Source: Rhodobacter capsulatus
GTDB lineage: Bacteria; Pseudomonadota; Alphaproteobacteria; Rhodobacterales; Rhodobacteraceae
DNA length: 64,000 nt
Assembly: GCF_003254295.1 (NCBI RefSeq)
Contig: NZ_QKZO01000002.1
Location: 328,820-392,819 of the forward strand
Reading direction: 5' to 3'
Under the pieces are notes generated by a model, which ran no database searches, was not told the origin of the DNA, and worked only from the letters and a program-made list of their open reading frames with translations. Position numbers and translations under genes: made by a program. Shown here one piece after another: positions 8,760 through 17,778 of the stretch (its first letter is position 1; the number at the start of each line of letters is the position of its first letter).

Positions 8760-9416
8760 ATGAGGGCGCTATTGTCGCGTGACTTGCGCTTGGCGATCCG
8801 CGCCGGGGGCGGCTTCGGGCTCGGGCTGGCGTTTTTCCTGATCGTGGTGACGCTGGTGCCTTTCGGCGTCGGTCCGCAGGGAGAGGTTCTTGCCCGGATC
8901 GCCAGCGGCATTCTGTGGCTGGGGGCGCTGCTGGCCTGTCTTCTGTCGCTTGACCGGATCTTCGCGCTCGATTTCGAGGATGGCTCGCTTGATCTTCTGG
9001 CCACCGCGCCGATCCCGATGGAGGCGGTGGTGACGATCAAGGCGCTGGCGCATTGGATCACCACCGGGCTGCCGCTGGTTCTGGCGGCGCCGCTCTTTGC
9101 GGTCTTGCTGCATCTTCCCGCGCCCGCTTATCTCTGGCTCGAGATCTCGCTGCTTCTGGGCACGCCGGCGCTCTCGGTGCTGGGCACCTTTGGCGCTGCG
9201 CTGACGGTGGGGCTGAAGCGGGGCGGCCTGCTTTTGTCGCTGCTGGTGCTGCCACTTTACGTGCCGACGCTGATCTTTGGCGCCGAGCTGGTGCGGCGCG
9301 GCGCCGAGGGTCTGGCGACGCAGGTGCCGCTGGCGATGCTGGCGGGGATCACCGCCGCCACCGTGGCTTTGGTGCCCTTTGCCTCGGCGGCGGCGATCCG
9401 GGTCAATTTGCGGTGA
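8760..9416 (+). CDS. ccmB: Haem exporter protein CcmB (HelB)
   Basis: Membrane subunit of the CcmAB transporter, 218 residues with six predicted helices. GFGLGLAFFLIVVTLVPFGVG is helix 1 of the family, and the stretch LERIFA-like SLDRIFALDFEDGSLDLLAT is the conserved loop after helix 2, matching the E. coli CcmB pattern. ATG 8760 was chosen because homology begins with MRALLSRDLRLAIR and GGAGG lies 8 bases upstream; the open frame further upstream runs through the palindromic element. ccmC follows after 83 bases. Confidence 0.93.
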   Translation: MRALLSRDLRLAIRAGGGFGLGLAFFLIVVTLVPFGVGPQGEVLARIASGILWLGALLACLLSLDRIFALDFEDGSLDLLATAPIPMEAVVTIKALAHWITTGLPLVLAAPLFAVLLHLPAPAYLWLEISLLLGTPALSVLGTFGAALTVGLKRGGLLLSLLVLPLYVPTLIFGAELVRRGAEGLATQVPLAMLAGITAATVALVPFASAAAIRVNLR

Positions 9417-9499
9417 GACCTGTTCCAGCTTGATGCGAGTCAATTCGCGCCGTGGCAAAGCGTGACATGTCCGACGGGACGCGAGAGGGAGGAGAGCCG

Positions 9500-10228
9500 A
9501 TGTCGATCTGGGAATATGCAAACCCGGTCAAGTTCATGCAGACTTCGGGCCGGCTTCTGCCCTGGGTCGTGGGCGCCACCGTTCTGACGCTGGTGCCCGG
9601 GCTGGTCTGGGGGTTCTTCTTCACCCCGGTCGCGGCCGAGTTCGGCGCGACGGTGAAGGTGATCTATGTCCATGTTCCGGCGGCGACATTTGCCATCAAC
9701 ATCTGGGTGATGATGCTGGTCGCCTCGCTGATCTGGCTGATCCGGCGTCACCATGTTTCGGCACTGGCCGCAAGGGCGGCGGCGCCGATCGGCATGGTGA
9801 TGACGCTGATCGCGCTGGTCACCGGCGCGCTTTGGGGGCAGCCGATGTGGGGGACCTGGTGGGAATGGGACCCGCGGCTGACCTCCTTCCTGATCCTGTT
9901 CCTGTTCTACCTGGGCTACATGGCGCTGTGGGAAGCGATCGACACCCCCGACACGGCCGCCGATCTGACCGGCGTTCTGTGTCTGGTCGGCTCGGTCTTC
10001 GCGGTGCTGTCGCGCTATGCGGCGATCTTCTGGAACCAGGGGCTGCACCAGGGCGCGACGCTCAGCCTCGACAAGGAAGAGCATATCGCGGATGTTTATT
10101 GGCAGCCCCTGGTGCTTTCTATCGTCGGGTTCGGGTTTCTGTTCGTGACGCTGCTGCTGTTGCGCACCCGCACCGAGATTCGCGCCCGCCGTATCAAGGC
10201 ATTGGAGCAGAGGGAGCGCATGGCATGA
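9500..10228 (+). CDS. ccmC: Haem-handling protein CcmC (HelC)
   Basis: Inner membrane protein that attaches haem to CcmE. It has six membrane helices and the WWD motif (WGTWWEWDPRLTSFLILFLF, near residues 117-136) that binds haem at the periplasmic face, with flanking histidines that supply ligands (YVHVPAA and RYAAIFWNQGLHQG). The length of 242 residues is typical. Homology begins at MSIWEYANPVKF, and GGGAGGAGAG lies just upstream. The stop overlaps the ccmD start in ATGA. Confidence 0.95.
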   Translation: MSIWEYANPVKFMQTSGRLLPWVVGATVLTLVPGLVWGFFFTPVAAEFGATVKVIYVHVPAATFAINIWVMMLVASLIWLIRRHHVSALAARAAAPIGMVMTLIALVTGALWGQPMWGTWWEWDPRLTSFLILFLFYLGYMALWEAIDTPDTAADLTGVLCLVGSVFAVLSRYAAIFWNQGLHQGATLSLDKEEHIADVYWQPLVLSIVGFGFLFVTLLLLRTRTEIRARRIKALEQRERMA

Positions 10229-10383
10229 TGCCCGAGTTCGGAAAATACGCGGTCACGATCCTTGCCTCCTGGGGGGTGACGCTGGTGCTGTTGGCGGGGC
10301 TGATCGCGGCCACGCTGATCCGCGGCGCGCGGGTGAAACGGGCGCTGAAGGCGCAGGAAGAACGGATGAAGAACGATGGCTAA
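10225..10383 (+). CDS. ccmD: Haem exporter protein CcmD (ORF52/HelD)
   Basis: A 52-residue protein with one membrane helix (VTILASWGVTLVLLAGLIAA) followed by a basic tail (RGARVKRALKAQEERM), the CcmD pattern. CcmD stabilises the CcmC-CcmE interaction and is needed for release of holo-CcmE. It overlaps ccmC by 4 bases and ccmG by 8. The length equals the ORF52 described between helC and helX in R. capsulatus. Confidence 0.9.
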   Translation: MMPEFGKYAVTILASWGVTLVLLAGLIAATLIRGARVKRALKAQEERMKNDG

Positions 10384-10906
10384 GCCCTTGATGTTTCTTC
10401 CGCTGTTGGTGATGGCGGGCTTTGTTGGCGCGGGCTTCTTGGCGATGCAGCAAAATGACCCGAATGCCATGCCGACCGCGCTTGCCGGCAAGGAGGCGCC
10501 CGCGGTCCGGCTTGAACCGCTGGGCGCGGAGGTGCCCTTCACCGATGCCGATCTGCGCGATGGCAAGATCAAGCTGGTGAACTTCTGGGCCTCCTGGTGC
10601 GCGCCCTGTCGGGTCGAGCATCCGAATCTGATCGCGCTGAAACAGGACGGGTTCGAGATTATGGGTGTGAACTGGAAGGATACGCCCGACAAGGCGCAGG
10701 GGTTCCTGGCCGAGATGGGCAGCCCTTACACCAGGCTTGGCGCCGATCCCGGCAACAGGATGGGGCTCGACTGGGGCGTGGCCGGGGTTCCGGAAACCTT
10801 TGTGGTCGATGGCGCGGGACGTATCCTGACCCGCATCGCCGGGCCACTGACCGAGGATGTGATCACACGCAAGATCTATCCGCTTCTGGCGGGCCCGGCG
10901 GAATGA
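10376..10906 (+). CDS. ccmG: Thiol:disulfide interchange protein CcmG (HelX/DsbE)
   Basis: Periplasmic, membrane-anchored thioredoxin-like protein that keeps apocytochrome c haem-binding cysteines reduced. An uncleaved signal anchor covers residues 4-23. The redox motif WASWCAPCRVEHPN places the active cysteines at 75 and 78, and GVAGVPETFVVDGAGRI holds the cis-proline and the CcmG-type GVxGxPETF signature. The length of 176 residues is normal. It is the last gene of the ccm cluster here; ccmE, ccmF and ccmH are not in the window. It converges on hpt with 32 bases between the stops. Confidence 0.95.
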   Translation: MAKPLMFLPLLVMAGFVGAGFLAMQQNDPNAMPTALAGKEAPAVRLEPLGAEVPFTDADLRDGKIKLVNFWASWCAPCRVEHPNLIALKQDGFEIMGVNWKDTPDKAQGFLAEMGSPYTRLGADPGNRMGLDWGVAGVPETFVVDGAGRILTRIAGPLTEDVITRKIYPLLAGPAE

Positions 10907-10938
10907 GGGTCTGGGCCCGGATCCTGTCCGGGCTGTGA

Positions 10939-11487
10939 TCACTTCTGCGGATCGGTGAAACGGACCGTGCCGATGAAGGGCAGGTTGCGGTGGTTTTGCG
11001 CATAGTCGAGCCCGTAGCCGACAACGAATTCGTCGGGGATTTCGAAGCCGGTCCAGCGCGCCTTCACATCGACCTCGCGGCGCGACGGCTTGTCGAGCAT
11101 GGCGCAGCATTCGATCCGCCGTGGCGCACGGGCGCGCAGCATTTCCATCACTTTCGAAATCGTATGCCCGGTGTCGACGATATCTTCCACGACCAGCACG
11201 TCACGCCCGCCAATTGTGCCGCGCAAGTCCTTGAGAACGCGCACTTCCCGCGTGGAAGTTGTTTCGTTCCCATAGCTTGAGGCTTCGAGGAAATCGACCT
11301 CGCAGGGCACGCCGATCTCGCGGATCAGATCGGCGATGAAGACGAAGGAGCCGCGCAACAGCCCCACCACCACCAGCCGGTCGGTGTCCCTGAAGGCCTC
11401 GGTGATTTCGGCGCCAAGCGCCTCGACCCGGGCCGCGATGGCTTTGGCCGAGATCATCTGGTCGATTACGTAACCGTCTTGCGACAT
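10939..11487 (-). CDS. hpt: Hypoxanthine phosphoribosyltransferase
   Basis: Purine salvage enzyme that makes IMP (or GMP) from hypoxanthine (or guanine) and [24 protein letters not shown] is the PRPP-binding motif, near residues 97-116. [19 protein letters not shown] is the pyrophosphate loop, and [20 protein letters not shown] is the base-binding region. The protein has 182 residues, normal for bacterial HPRT. ATG 11487 was chosen because AGGAGG lies 3-8 bases upstream; the frame stays open for longer but without homology. It is divergent from the COQ10-like gene. Confidence 0.94.
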   Translation of the reverse strand: MSQDGYVIDQMISAKAIAARVEALGAEITEAFRDTDRLVVVGLLRGSFVFIADLIREIGVPCEVDFLEASSYGNETTSTREVRVLKDLRGTIGGRDVLVVEDIVDTGHTISKVMEMLRARAPRRIECCAMLDKPSRREVDVKARWTGFEIPDEFVVGYGLDYAQNHRNLPFIGTVRFTDPQK

Positions 11488-11568
11488 CGTTCCTCCTGCG
11501 GCCTCTCGGCCCTTGCAATTCGGTTGCTTTATCGCAAGAAGAGGCGCGGGAAAAGGGAGACGGGCACG

Positions 11569-12039
11569 ATGCCGCGGCACACCGAACAGCGTATGATGCC
11601 CTATTCGGCGGCGCAGATGTATGCGCTTGTGGCCGATGTCGCGCGCTATCCCGAGTTCTTGCCCTGGAATTCCGCCGCCCGCATCCGCGCCCGCAAACCC
11701 GGACCGCGTCCGGGCACCGAATTGATGGAAGCGGATCTGGTGATCTCGTTCAAGGTGTTCCGCGAGCGTTTCGGATCGCGCGTGGTGCTGGACCCCGACA
11801 ACTTCCGCGTCGATACGCAATATCTCGACGGGCCGTTCAAGCACATGCATTCCTGGTGGCAGTTCTCGGACCGGCCGGGGGGCTGCGAGGTCGATTTCTT
11901 CGTCGATTTCGAATTCAAGAACGCGCTGCTGCAGGGGGTTATCGGGATCGTCTTCGATCAGGCGATGCGGATGATCGTCAAGGCCTTCGAGGATCGGGCG
12001 ATCGCGCTTTATGGCTGGTCGGGGCGGGTTCAGGTCTGA
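11569..12039 (+). CDS. COQ10/RatA-type START-domain protein
   Basis: A 156-residue single-domain protein of the SRPBCC/polyketide-cyclase fold. Family marks are [20 protein letters not shown] with [28 protein letters not shown], and a helix near the end ([19 protein letters not shown]). Alphaproteobacterial members resemble mitochondrial COQ10, which binds ubiquinone and supports respiration; the E. coli relative is RatA. The quinone role is inferred from the family. The ATG is preceded by GGGAGA. A strong terminator follows. Confidence 0.85.
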   Translation: MPRHTEQRMMPYSAAQMYALVADVARYPEFLPWNSAARIRARKPGPRPGTELMEADLVISFKVFRERFGSRVVLDPDNFRVDTQYLDGPFKHMHSWWQFSDRPGGCEVDFFVDFEFKNALLQGVIGIVFDQAMRMIVKAFEDRAIALYGWSGRVQV

Positions 12040-12063
12040 CGGCCGTGGCCCATGGTATATGAA

Positions 12064-12095
12064 AAAGGCCGCCCTTTGGCGGCCTTTCTGTTTTA
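12064..12095. terminator. Bidirectional terminator between COQ10-like gene and ammonium transporter
   Basis: AAAGGCCGCC (12064-12073) pairs perfectly with GGCGGCCTTT (12078-12087) around CTTT. T-rich sequence follows on the plus strand and the stem is preceded by a run of A, so it can serve both converging genes. Confidence 0.85.
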
Positions 12096-12111
12096 AGACA
12101 AGGGGTTGCGA

Positions 12112-13290
12112 TCAGGAGTTGAAGTCATAGGCGCGCTCGCCATGGGTCGAGATGTCAAGCCCGTTGGTCTCGGCTTCCTTGTCGACGCGCATCGGGAAAA
12201 CCAGCGCGACGGCGCGGGCGATGCCCCAGGTCAGTGCGATCGTGTAGAAGCCGACGATGAGAAGCGCCCCGAACTGTGCGGTAAAACTTGCTGCACCATA
12301 AACTGCCACCATGATCGTGCCGAAGATGCCGCCGACGCCATGCACGGCGAAGACATCGAGCGAATCGTCCAGTTTCAGCCGTTCGCGCACGATCAGCACC
12401 GATTCCTGGCACAGAATCCCCGCGACCGTGCCGATAATCACCGCCTGCAGCGGCGAGACATAGCCCGAAGCGGGGGTCACCGAGGCAAGACCGGCAATGG
12501 CGCCGGTGACGATGCCCACCAGCGAGGCCCGGCCGAACTTGAGCCTTTCCCAGAACATCCAGGACAGCGCGGCGGCGGCGGCGCTCAGATGCGTGGCGGT
12601 GATCGCCATCGCCGCGGTGCCGTCGGCGGCCAGTTCCGAGCCGCCGTTGAAGCCGAACCAACCGACCCAAAGCAGACCCGCGCCAATTGCCACCATGCCG
12701 GGGTTGTGCGGCGGGGTGTGGCGGTTGCGGCGCGGCCCGATCATCACCGCCAGCAGCAACGCCGCCAGCGCCGCGGTTTCATGCACGACGATGCCGCCGG
12801 CAAAATCCCGCGTGCCCTTGTCGCCGAAGATCCCGCCATCCGACAGGAAGCCCGCGCCCCAGATCCAATGCGCGACCGGCGCATAGACCAGCAGCATCCA
12901 GAACGCCGAAAAGGTGAGGACCCACCAGAAATTCACCCGCTCGACAAAGGCGCCCAAGATCAGCGCCGGTGTGATCACAGCAAAGGTCATCTGGAAGGCG
13001 AAGAAGAGAATCTCGGGCAGGGTGCCGCGCAGATCGTCTGCGGTGACGCCGATCATCCCCAGACGTGACAGGCCGCCCCAGACACCCCCGACATCGCCAA
13101 AGGCGATCGAATAGCCTGCGAGCAGCCACAAAAGGCTCATCGCCGCCGCGAGCGCGAAGCACTGCATGAAGATTGACAACACGCTGCGGGCCCGCACCAG
13201 CCCGCCATAGAAAAGCGCAAGGCCGGGCAGCGTCATCAACAGCACGAGTGCCGTCGCCATGCTGACCCAGGCGGTATCTGCCCCGTTCAT
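12112..13290 (-). CDS. Ammonium transporter (AmtB family, probably AmtY)
   Basis: Eleven-helix ammonium channel of 392 residues. MTLPGLALFYGGLVRARSVL near the N-terminus is the family signature. The twin pore histidines are seen in DFAGGIVVHETAALAALL and LDVFAVHGVGGIFGTIM. TPPHNPGMVAIGAGLLWVGW with FGFNGGSE is the conserved helix 5-6 stretch. There is no cleavable signal peptide, unlike E. coli AmtB. No glnK gene is next to it. R. capsulatus has a second, glnK-unlinked ammonium transporter called AmtY, which this matches by context. AGGAGG lies near the ATG, and a palindrome lies about 120 bases upstream. Confidence 0.9.
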   Translation of the reverse strand: MNGADTAWVSMATALVLLMTLPGLALFYGGLVRARSVLSIFMQCFALAAAMSLLWLLAGYSIAFGDVGGVWGGLSRLGMIGVTADDLRGTLPEILFFAFQMTFAVITPALILGAFVERVNFWWVLTFSAFWMLLVYAPVAHWIWGAGFLSDGGIFGDKGTRDFAGGIVVHETAALAALLLAVMIGPRRNRHTPPHNPGMVAIGAGLLWVGWFGFNGGSELAADGTAAMAITATHLSAAAAALSWMFWERLKFGRASLVGIVTGAIAGLASVTPASGYVSPLQAVIIGTVAGILCQESVLIVRERLKLDDSLDVFAVHGVGGIFGTIMVAVYGAASFTAQFGALLIVGFYTIALTWGIARAVALVFPMRVDKEAETNGLDISTHGERAYDFNS

Positions 13291-13408
13291 CCCGAATCCT
13301 CCTCGTCGGTTTGGCAGCGGCGAAACATGCCGAAACCGCCGTGAAAAGGCGCATGTGGACGGCGGGGGCGCTCAAATCATGGGCGTATTCGGGTTGCACA
13401 AAGCATGA

Positions 13409-13423
13409 GCGCAAAATTTGCGC
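13409..13423. promoter_or_regulatory. Palindrome GCGCAAA-a-TTTGCGC upstream of the ammonium transporter gene
   Basis: A perfect 7-bp inverted repeat with a one-base centre, about 120 bases upstream of the ammonium transporter start and 22 bases past the stop of cinA. It is AT-rich in its centre and could be an operator. No factor can be named. Confidence 0.35.
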
Positions 13424-13444
13424 CAAGCCGGGAATTGCGGCGGA

Positions 13445-13912
13445 TTACGAAAGCGCGGCCGCCAGCAGCGACAGGGCGCGATCGCAGGATTTCGCCCGCA
13501 CGGCCGAGCGGCCAAGGGCACCGAACTCCTGTGTTTCGCTGCGCGTTTCGCCGCCACGCCGGGCAAGGCCGAAACAGACCCGGCCTTCGGGTTTGAAGTC
13601 CGACCCGCCGGGACCGGCGATGCCGGTGATCGACACCGCCAGATCGGCGGCGGAACGGGCCAGCGCGCCCTCGGCCATTTCGCGGGCGACCTGTTCCGAA
13701 ACCGCGCCAAAGGTCTCCAGCGTCGCGGGCGAAACGCCCAGCATTTCGACCTTAGCGGCGTTCGAATAGGTGACGAAGCCGCGGTCGAAGACGCTTGACG
13801 ATCCGGGGATTTCGGTCAGGGCGACAGCGACCATGCCGCCGGTGCAGCTTTCCGCCGTGGCAATGCGTATGCCCTTTTCGTGCGCCGCATCAAGCACTTC
13901 CACGGCGATCAT
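13445..13912 (-). CDS. CinA C-terminal domain protein (nicotinamide-nucleotide amidohydrolase)
   Basis: A 155-residue stand-alone CinA-C domain (PncC type), which deamidates nicotinamide mononucleotide in pyridine nucleotide recycling. IATAESCTGGMVAVALTEIP is the active-site signature with catalytic serine, and VSITGIAGPGGSDFKPEGRV the second conserved block. The N-terminal MoCF domain of full-length CinA is absent, as in E. coli PncC. The ATG overlaps the stop of pgpA by four bases (ATGA), so it is the last gene of ispDF-pgpA-pncC. Confidence 0.9.
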   Translation of the reverse strand: MIAVEVLDAAHEKGIRIATAESCTGGMVAVALTEIPGSSSVFDRGFVTYSNAAKVEMLGVSPATLETFGAVSEQVAREMAEGALARSAADLAVSITGIAGPGGSDFKPEGRVCFGLARRGGETRSETQEFGALGRSAVRAKSCDRALSLLAAALS

Positions 13913-14403
13913 CGGATGACCCCGTGCCAGAGACCGGCCGCGATCACGGTGCAGATCCCCGCAAAGAGCCCCGCCCAGAGATCGTCGAGCATCACCCCCG
14001 CCGCATCGCCGCGACGGTCGGCATGGCCGACAAGCCAGGGCTTCCAGATGTCGAAAAGCCGGAAGAACAGGAAGGCCGCCACCGGACCCGGCCAGACCAT
14101 CGACATGTCCCGCAGCCAGAACCCGGCGGCGGGGAAAATCAGCGCAACGCCGATGCCCGCCACCTCGTCGATGACGATTTCCGACGGGTCCTCGCCCGGG
14201 CGGTCGCGCAATTCACGCGCCACCGCCCAGAAGCCCAAGGCCGTGATCACAGCCGTTGCCGCCACAAGCGGGCCAAATCCGGCAAAGCGTTCGACCGCCC
14301 AAAGCAGGGCCAGGCCCGCCGCCGTGCCCCAGGTGCCCGGCGCCGGGCGCAACCGGCCGACAAAGCCGAAGGTGGTGATGGCCTGCAGCCAGCGGGCGGT
14401 CAT
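13909..14403 (-). CDS. pgpA: Phosphatidylglycerophosphatase A
   Basis: Membrane enzyme that removes the phosphate from phosphatidylglycerophosphate to give phosphatidylglycerol. The 164 residues include RPAPGTWGTAAGLALLWAVE (metal-site helix start), SEIVIDEVAGIGVALI with the conserved D-E pair, and FRLFDIWKPWLVGHADRR followed by GVMLDDLWAG, the family's characteristic D-I-x-K-P and D-D blocks. Three or four membrane helices are likely. It starts one base after the ispDF stop and overlaps the next gene. Confidence 0.93.
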   Translation of the reverse strand: MTARWLQAITTFGFVGRLRPAPGTWGTAAGLALLWAVERFAGFGPLVAATAVITALGFWAVARELRDRPGEDPSEIVIDEVAGIGVALIFPAAGFWLRDMSMVWPGPVAAFLFFRLFDIWKPWLVGHADRRGDAAGVMLDDLWAGLFAGICTVIAAGLWHGVIR

Positions 14404-14404
14404 C

Positions 14405-15544
14405 TCACGCGCCGATCAGCGTCACGGTGGCGATCGAGGCGATGCCTTCCTCGCGCCCGGTGAAGCCCAGCCGCTCCGAGGTCGTGGCCTTGACCGAGAC
14501 GCGCGAGGGCTCGATCTCCATGATCCGGGCGAGTTCCGCCGCCATCGCGACCGCATGCGGGCCGACCTTGGGCCGTTCGCAGATCAGTGTCACATCGGCA
14601 TTGCCGATCCGGAAGCCTTTCGATTTCGCCAGTTTCGCCGCATGGTCCAGAAAGATCCAGCTCGCGGCGCCCTTCCATTGCGGATCGCTCGGCGGAAAAT
14701 GACGGCCGATATCGCCCTCGGCCAGCGCGCCATAGATCGCGTCGGTCAGCGCATGCATGCCCACATCGGCATCGGAATGGCCCAGAAGCGCCTTCACATG
14801 CGGCACCTTCACCCCGCAGAGCACCACATGATCGCCCTCGCAAAAGGCGTGCACATCATAGCCGTTGCCCAGTCGCACATCCATCGTCTGCCCCTTTCTT
14901 TCGCGCAGGATCGCCTCGGCGCGGGCGAAATCCGGCGCATAGGTGATCTTCAGATTGTCTTCATGCCCCGGAACGATCGCCACGGAAAGCCCCGCGTGAC
15001 GGGCGACCTCGACATCATCGGCGGCACCGCCCGGATGGGCCCGGTGCGCGGCCAGAATCTCGGGGAAACGGAAGCCCTGCGGCGTCTGGGCGCGGTAAAG
15101 CCCCCCGCGGTCCTGCGTGCCCGCCACCAGACCGGCCTCGCCGCGCCAAAGCGCATCGGTCACGGCCAGCGCGGGCGCAGCCCCCGGGGTGGTGTCGAGC
15201 GCCGAGAGAACCGCCGCCGTCACCGCAGCCGGAACCAGCGGCCGCGCGCCGTCATGGATCAGGACGCGCGTCACATCCGAGCCTTCCAGCGCCTCCAGCG
15301 CGTTCTTCACGCTTTCCGACCGCGTCGATCCGCCCGCGACCAGCACGACCGAGCCGCCCAGCAGATCCATGCCAAGCCCCATGTCATCGGGATGCAGCAC
15401 GACCAGAATCCGGCCCACCCCGGCGAAAGCCGCAACCGTCTGCGCCAGAACCGGCCGCCCGGCCAGCTCGCGCCATTGTTTCGGCAGGCCTTCGCCCGCC
15501 CGCGTGCCGCGACCCGCCGCGACGATGATCACCGCAACCGTCAT
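14405..15544 (-). CDS. ispDF: Bifunctional MEP-pathway enzyme IspDF
   Basis: Two consecutive-pathway enzymes in one chain of 379 residues. The N-terminal IspD part (about 1-220) makes CDP-methylerythritol; [16 protein letters not shown] is the CTP-binding loop. The C-terminal IspF part (about 222-379) makes the cyclic diphosphate; GNGYDVHAF and [20 protein letters not shown] hold the zinc ligands and substrate aspartate. The IspD-IspF fusion is common in alphaproteobacteria. AAGGAGG lies 7 bases upstream of the ATG. The products feed isoprenoid, carotenoid, quinone and bacteriochlorophyll tail synthesis. Confidence 0.96.
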   Translation of the reverse strand: MTVAVIIVAAGRGTRAGEGLPKQWRELAGRPVLAQTVAAFAGVGRILVVLHPDDMGLGMDLLGGSVVLVAGGSTRSESVKNALEALEGSDVTRVLIHDGARPLVPAAVTAAVLSALDTTPGAAPALAVTDALWRGEAGLVAGTQDRGGLYRAQTPQGFRFPEILAAHRAHPGGAADDVEVARHAGLSVAIVPGHEDNLKITYAPDFARAEAILRERKGQTMDVRLGNGYDVHAFCEGDHVVLCGVKVPHVKALLGHSDADVGMHALTDAIYGALAEGDIGRHFPPSDPQWKGAASWIFLDHAAKLAKSKGFRIGNADVTLICERPKVGPHAVAMAAELARIMEIEPSRVSVKATTSERLGFTGREEGIASIATVTLIGA

Positions 15545-15736
15545 GATGCCTCCTTGCTTGCCAAAGGCTTAGGACATGCGCCGCGCGGGCGCAATGCACA
15601 CAGAGCCGCAGCTGATTGCCTGTAATTTGTGCAATTGCCGATTTTCCCGCCCCTGTGATGGGTCAGATCACCGGACGCAATTGTGATTCCCGCCGCCGGT
15701 CGCTACTTCCTTGAGCAGTTGCAAGAGAGAGACCAA

Positions 15737-16711
15737 GTGACGATAAGCCTCGACAGCCTTCGCCTCGACCCTCCGGTGCTTCTGGCGCCGATGGCGGGCA
15801 TCACCGATCTGCCGTTCCGGCGCATGGTGGCGCGGTTCGGCGCGGGGCTGGTCGTGTCGGAAATGGTCGCAAGCGGCGAGATGCTGACCGCCAAGCCCTC
15901 GGTCCGGGCCAAGGCCCAGGCGGAACTGACGGCGGGCCTGCCGACCTCGGTGCAGCTTGCGGGCCGCGAGGCGGCGCCGATGGCCGAGGCGGCGAAGATC
16001 GTCGCCGACATGGGCGCCGAAATCATCGACATCAACATGGGCTGTCCGGCGAAAAAGGTGACGGGCGGGCTTTCGGGCGCGGCGCTGATGCGCAATCCTG
16101 ATCATGCGCTGCGGCTGATCGAAGCGGTGGTGGGCGCGGTTGACCTGCCGGTGACGCTGAAGATGCGGCTGGGCTGGGACGGCGATCAGCTGAACGCGGC
16201 CGAGATCGCCGCCCGGGCCGAAGCCGCGGGGGTGAAGATGATCGTGATTCATGGCCGCACGCGGATACAGTTTTACACCGGTACGGCGGATTGGCGGGCA
16301 ATTGCCGCGATCCGGCAGGCGGTTTCGGTGCCGGTGGTGGCGAATGGCGACATCGTCGATGCCGCCTCGGCGCGGACGGCGCTGGATCACAGCGGGGCCG
16401 CGGGGGTGATGGTGGGGCGCGGCGCGCAGGGGGCGCCGTGGCGCTTGGCGCAGATCGCCGCGGCGCTGTTTGGCACGGCGGTTCCGAAGCTTCCGGCGGG
16501 ATCTGAATTTTCCGACTTCGTGTCAGAGCATTACGAGGCGATCCTCAGTTTTTACGGCCGCGATCTGGGCTTGCGCATCGCGCGCAAGCATCTGGGCTGG
16601 TATGCCGAGGCCGCCGCCGCGCCGCTGCGCGCCGAGATGATGCGCGCAACCGATCCCGCCGCCACGCTCGCGCTGATCCGCCACGCCTTTTCCGACAGGG
16701 AGGCCGCATGA
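15737..16711 (+). CDS. dusB: tRNA-dihydrouridine synthase DusB (NifR3)
   Basis: FMN-dependent tRNA dihydrouridine synthase. VLLAPMAGITDLPFRRMVAR opens the barrel, DINMGCPAKKVTGGLSGAAL carries the catalytic cysteine, and VIHGRTRIQFYTGTADW plus VMVGRGAQGAPW form the FMN site. GTG 15737 with AGAGAGA upstream gives 324 residues, the length of R. capsulatus NifR3; an ATG at 15683 would add 18 residues without homology. It is the first gene of the nifR3-ntrB-ntrC operon and overlaps ntrB by four bases. The linkage of a tRNA enzyme with nitrogen control resembles dusB-fis in enterobacteria. Confidence 0.95.
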   Translation: MTISLDSLRLDPPVLLAPMAGITDLPFRRMVARFGAGLVVSEMVASGEMLTAKPSVRAKAQAELTAGLPTSVQLAGREAAPMAEAAKIVADMGAEIIDINMGCPAKKVTGGLSGAALMRNPDHALRLIEAVVGAVDLPVTLKMRLGWDGDQLNAAEIAARAEAAGVKMIVIHGRTRIQFYTGTADWRAIAAIRQAVSVPVVANGDIVDAASARTALDHSGAAGVMVGRGAQGAPWRLAQIAAALFGTAVPKLPAGSEFSDFVSEHYEAILSFYGRDLGLRIARKHLGWYAEAAAAPLRAEMMRATDPAATLALIRHAFSDREAA

Positions 16712-17775
16712 ACCTGCCCCCGCCCGGCATCATCTGGAACTCGCTGCCGCTGCCCGCGCTGATGCTGGACGTCAACGACCGGGTCATCGAGATCAACCCG
16801 GCGGCCGAACTTTTCCTCAACCTCTCGGCCCGCGCGCTCAAGGGCCAGGCCCTGGGCGAGCGGCTGGCGATCTCCGCGCCGCTGGAAGAGATTTTCGCCC
16901 GGGTGCGCAAGAACCGCTCGGCTTTGTTCGTCAACGACGTCGATCTGACCACGGGCGAACGCGCGCCGGTGCAATGCAACCTGCAGGCCGCGCCGATCGC
17001 CGACGACCCGGAAACGGTGCTGTTGCTGATTTCGCCCCGGGAAATCGCCGACCGGCTGGGCCGCGCCAGCATGGTGAAATCGGCGGCGCGTTCGGCGATC
17101 GGCATGGCCGAGATGCTGGCGCATGAGATCAAGAACCCGCTGGCGGGGATTGCGGGGGCGGCGCAGCTTTTGTCGATGGGGCTGTCGGGCGAGGATCTGG
17201 AGCTGACCGATCTGATCGTCGATGAAACCCGCCGCATCGTGAAGCTTTTGGAACAGGTCGAGCAGTTCGGCAATGTCCGCCCGCCCGAGATGAAACCGGT
17301 GAACGTCCACGATGTGCTTGATCGGGCACGGAAATCTGCGGGCGTGGGGTTTGGCGCGCATATGCTGATCGTCGAGGATTACGACCCATCGCTGCCGCCG
17401 ACCTTGGGCGATGCCGACCAGCTGACACAGGTGTTCCTGAACCTTTTGAAGAACGCCTCCGAGGCCGCGAAGGGGCAAGGCACGATCCGGCTGCGCACCT
17501 TTTACGATTATGCGCTGCGGCTGCGGCGGCCCGATGGCGGCGGGCAACGTCTGCCGCTGCAGGTCGAGGTGATCGACGACGGTCCGGGCATTCCCGCCGA
17601 TCTTGCCAGCTCGATCTTTGAGCCCTTTGTTTCCGGACGCGAGAACGGCACCGGCCTTGGCCTCGCGCTCGTGTCGAAGATCATCTCCGAACACAACGGC
17701 TGGGTCAGCGTCGAAAGCGCCCCCGGCCGCACCCTTTTCCGCATTTCCTTGCCCGTCGCCCCGAAGGAGCTTTGA
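16708..17775 (+). CDS. ntrB: Nitrogen regulation sensor kinase NtrB (NifR2)
   Basis: Soluble histidine kinase/phosphatase that phosphorylates NtrC when nitrogen is limiting and is controlled by PII. The PAS-like N-terminal domain covers residues 8-110, and AEMLAHEIKNPLAGIAGAAQ puts the phosphorylated His at residue 139. The N-box (QVFLNLLKNASEAA), G1 (EVIDDGPGIPADLA) and G2 (GTGLGLALVSKIISEH) of the ATPase domain follow. There are no membrane helices and the length is 355 residues. Four bases overlap with nifR3, and ntrC starts 3 bases after the stop. Confidence 0.96.
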   Translation: MNLPPPGIIWNSLPLPALMLDVNDRVIEINPAAELFLNLSARALKGQALGERLAISAPLEEIFARVRKNRSALFVNDVDLTTGERAPVQCNLQAAPIADDPETVLLLISPREIADRLGRASMVKSAARSAIGMAEMLAHEIKNPLAGIAGAAQLLSMGLSGEDLELTDLIVDETRRIVKLLEQVEQFGNVRPPEMKPVNVHDVLDRARKSAGVGFGAHMLIVEDYDPSLPPTLGDADQLTQVFLNLLKNASEAAKGQGTIRLRTFYDYALRLRRPDGGGQRLPLQVEVIDDGPGIPADLASSIFEPFVSGRENGTGLGLALVSKIISEHNGWVSVESAPGRTLFRISLPVAPKEL

Positions 17776-17778
17776 CAG

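Noticed and set aside
10915-10933. Hairpin GCCCGGA-TCCTG-TCCGGGC between ccmG and hpt as a terminator
   Set aside because: It pairs well but has no T-run on either strand, so I did not list it as a terminator.
11488-11850. Longer hpt protein starting near 11850
   Set aside because: The extra residues overlap the divergent COQ10-like gene and have no homology. AGGAGG just before ATG 11487 marks the true start.
15545-15736. Sigma-54 promoter upstream of nifR3-ntrBC
   Set aside because: I looked for a GG-N10-GC (-24/-12) pair and saw no convincing match. The operon is known in R. capsulatus to be transcribed without sigma-54, but I cannot place the sigma-70 boxes with certainty.
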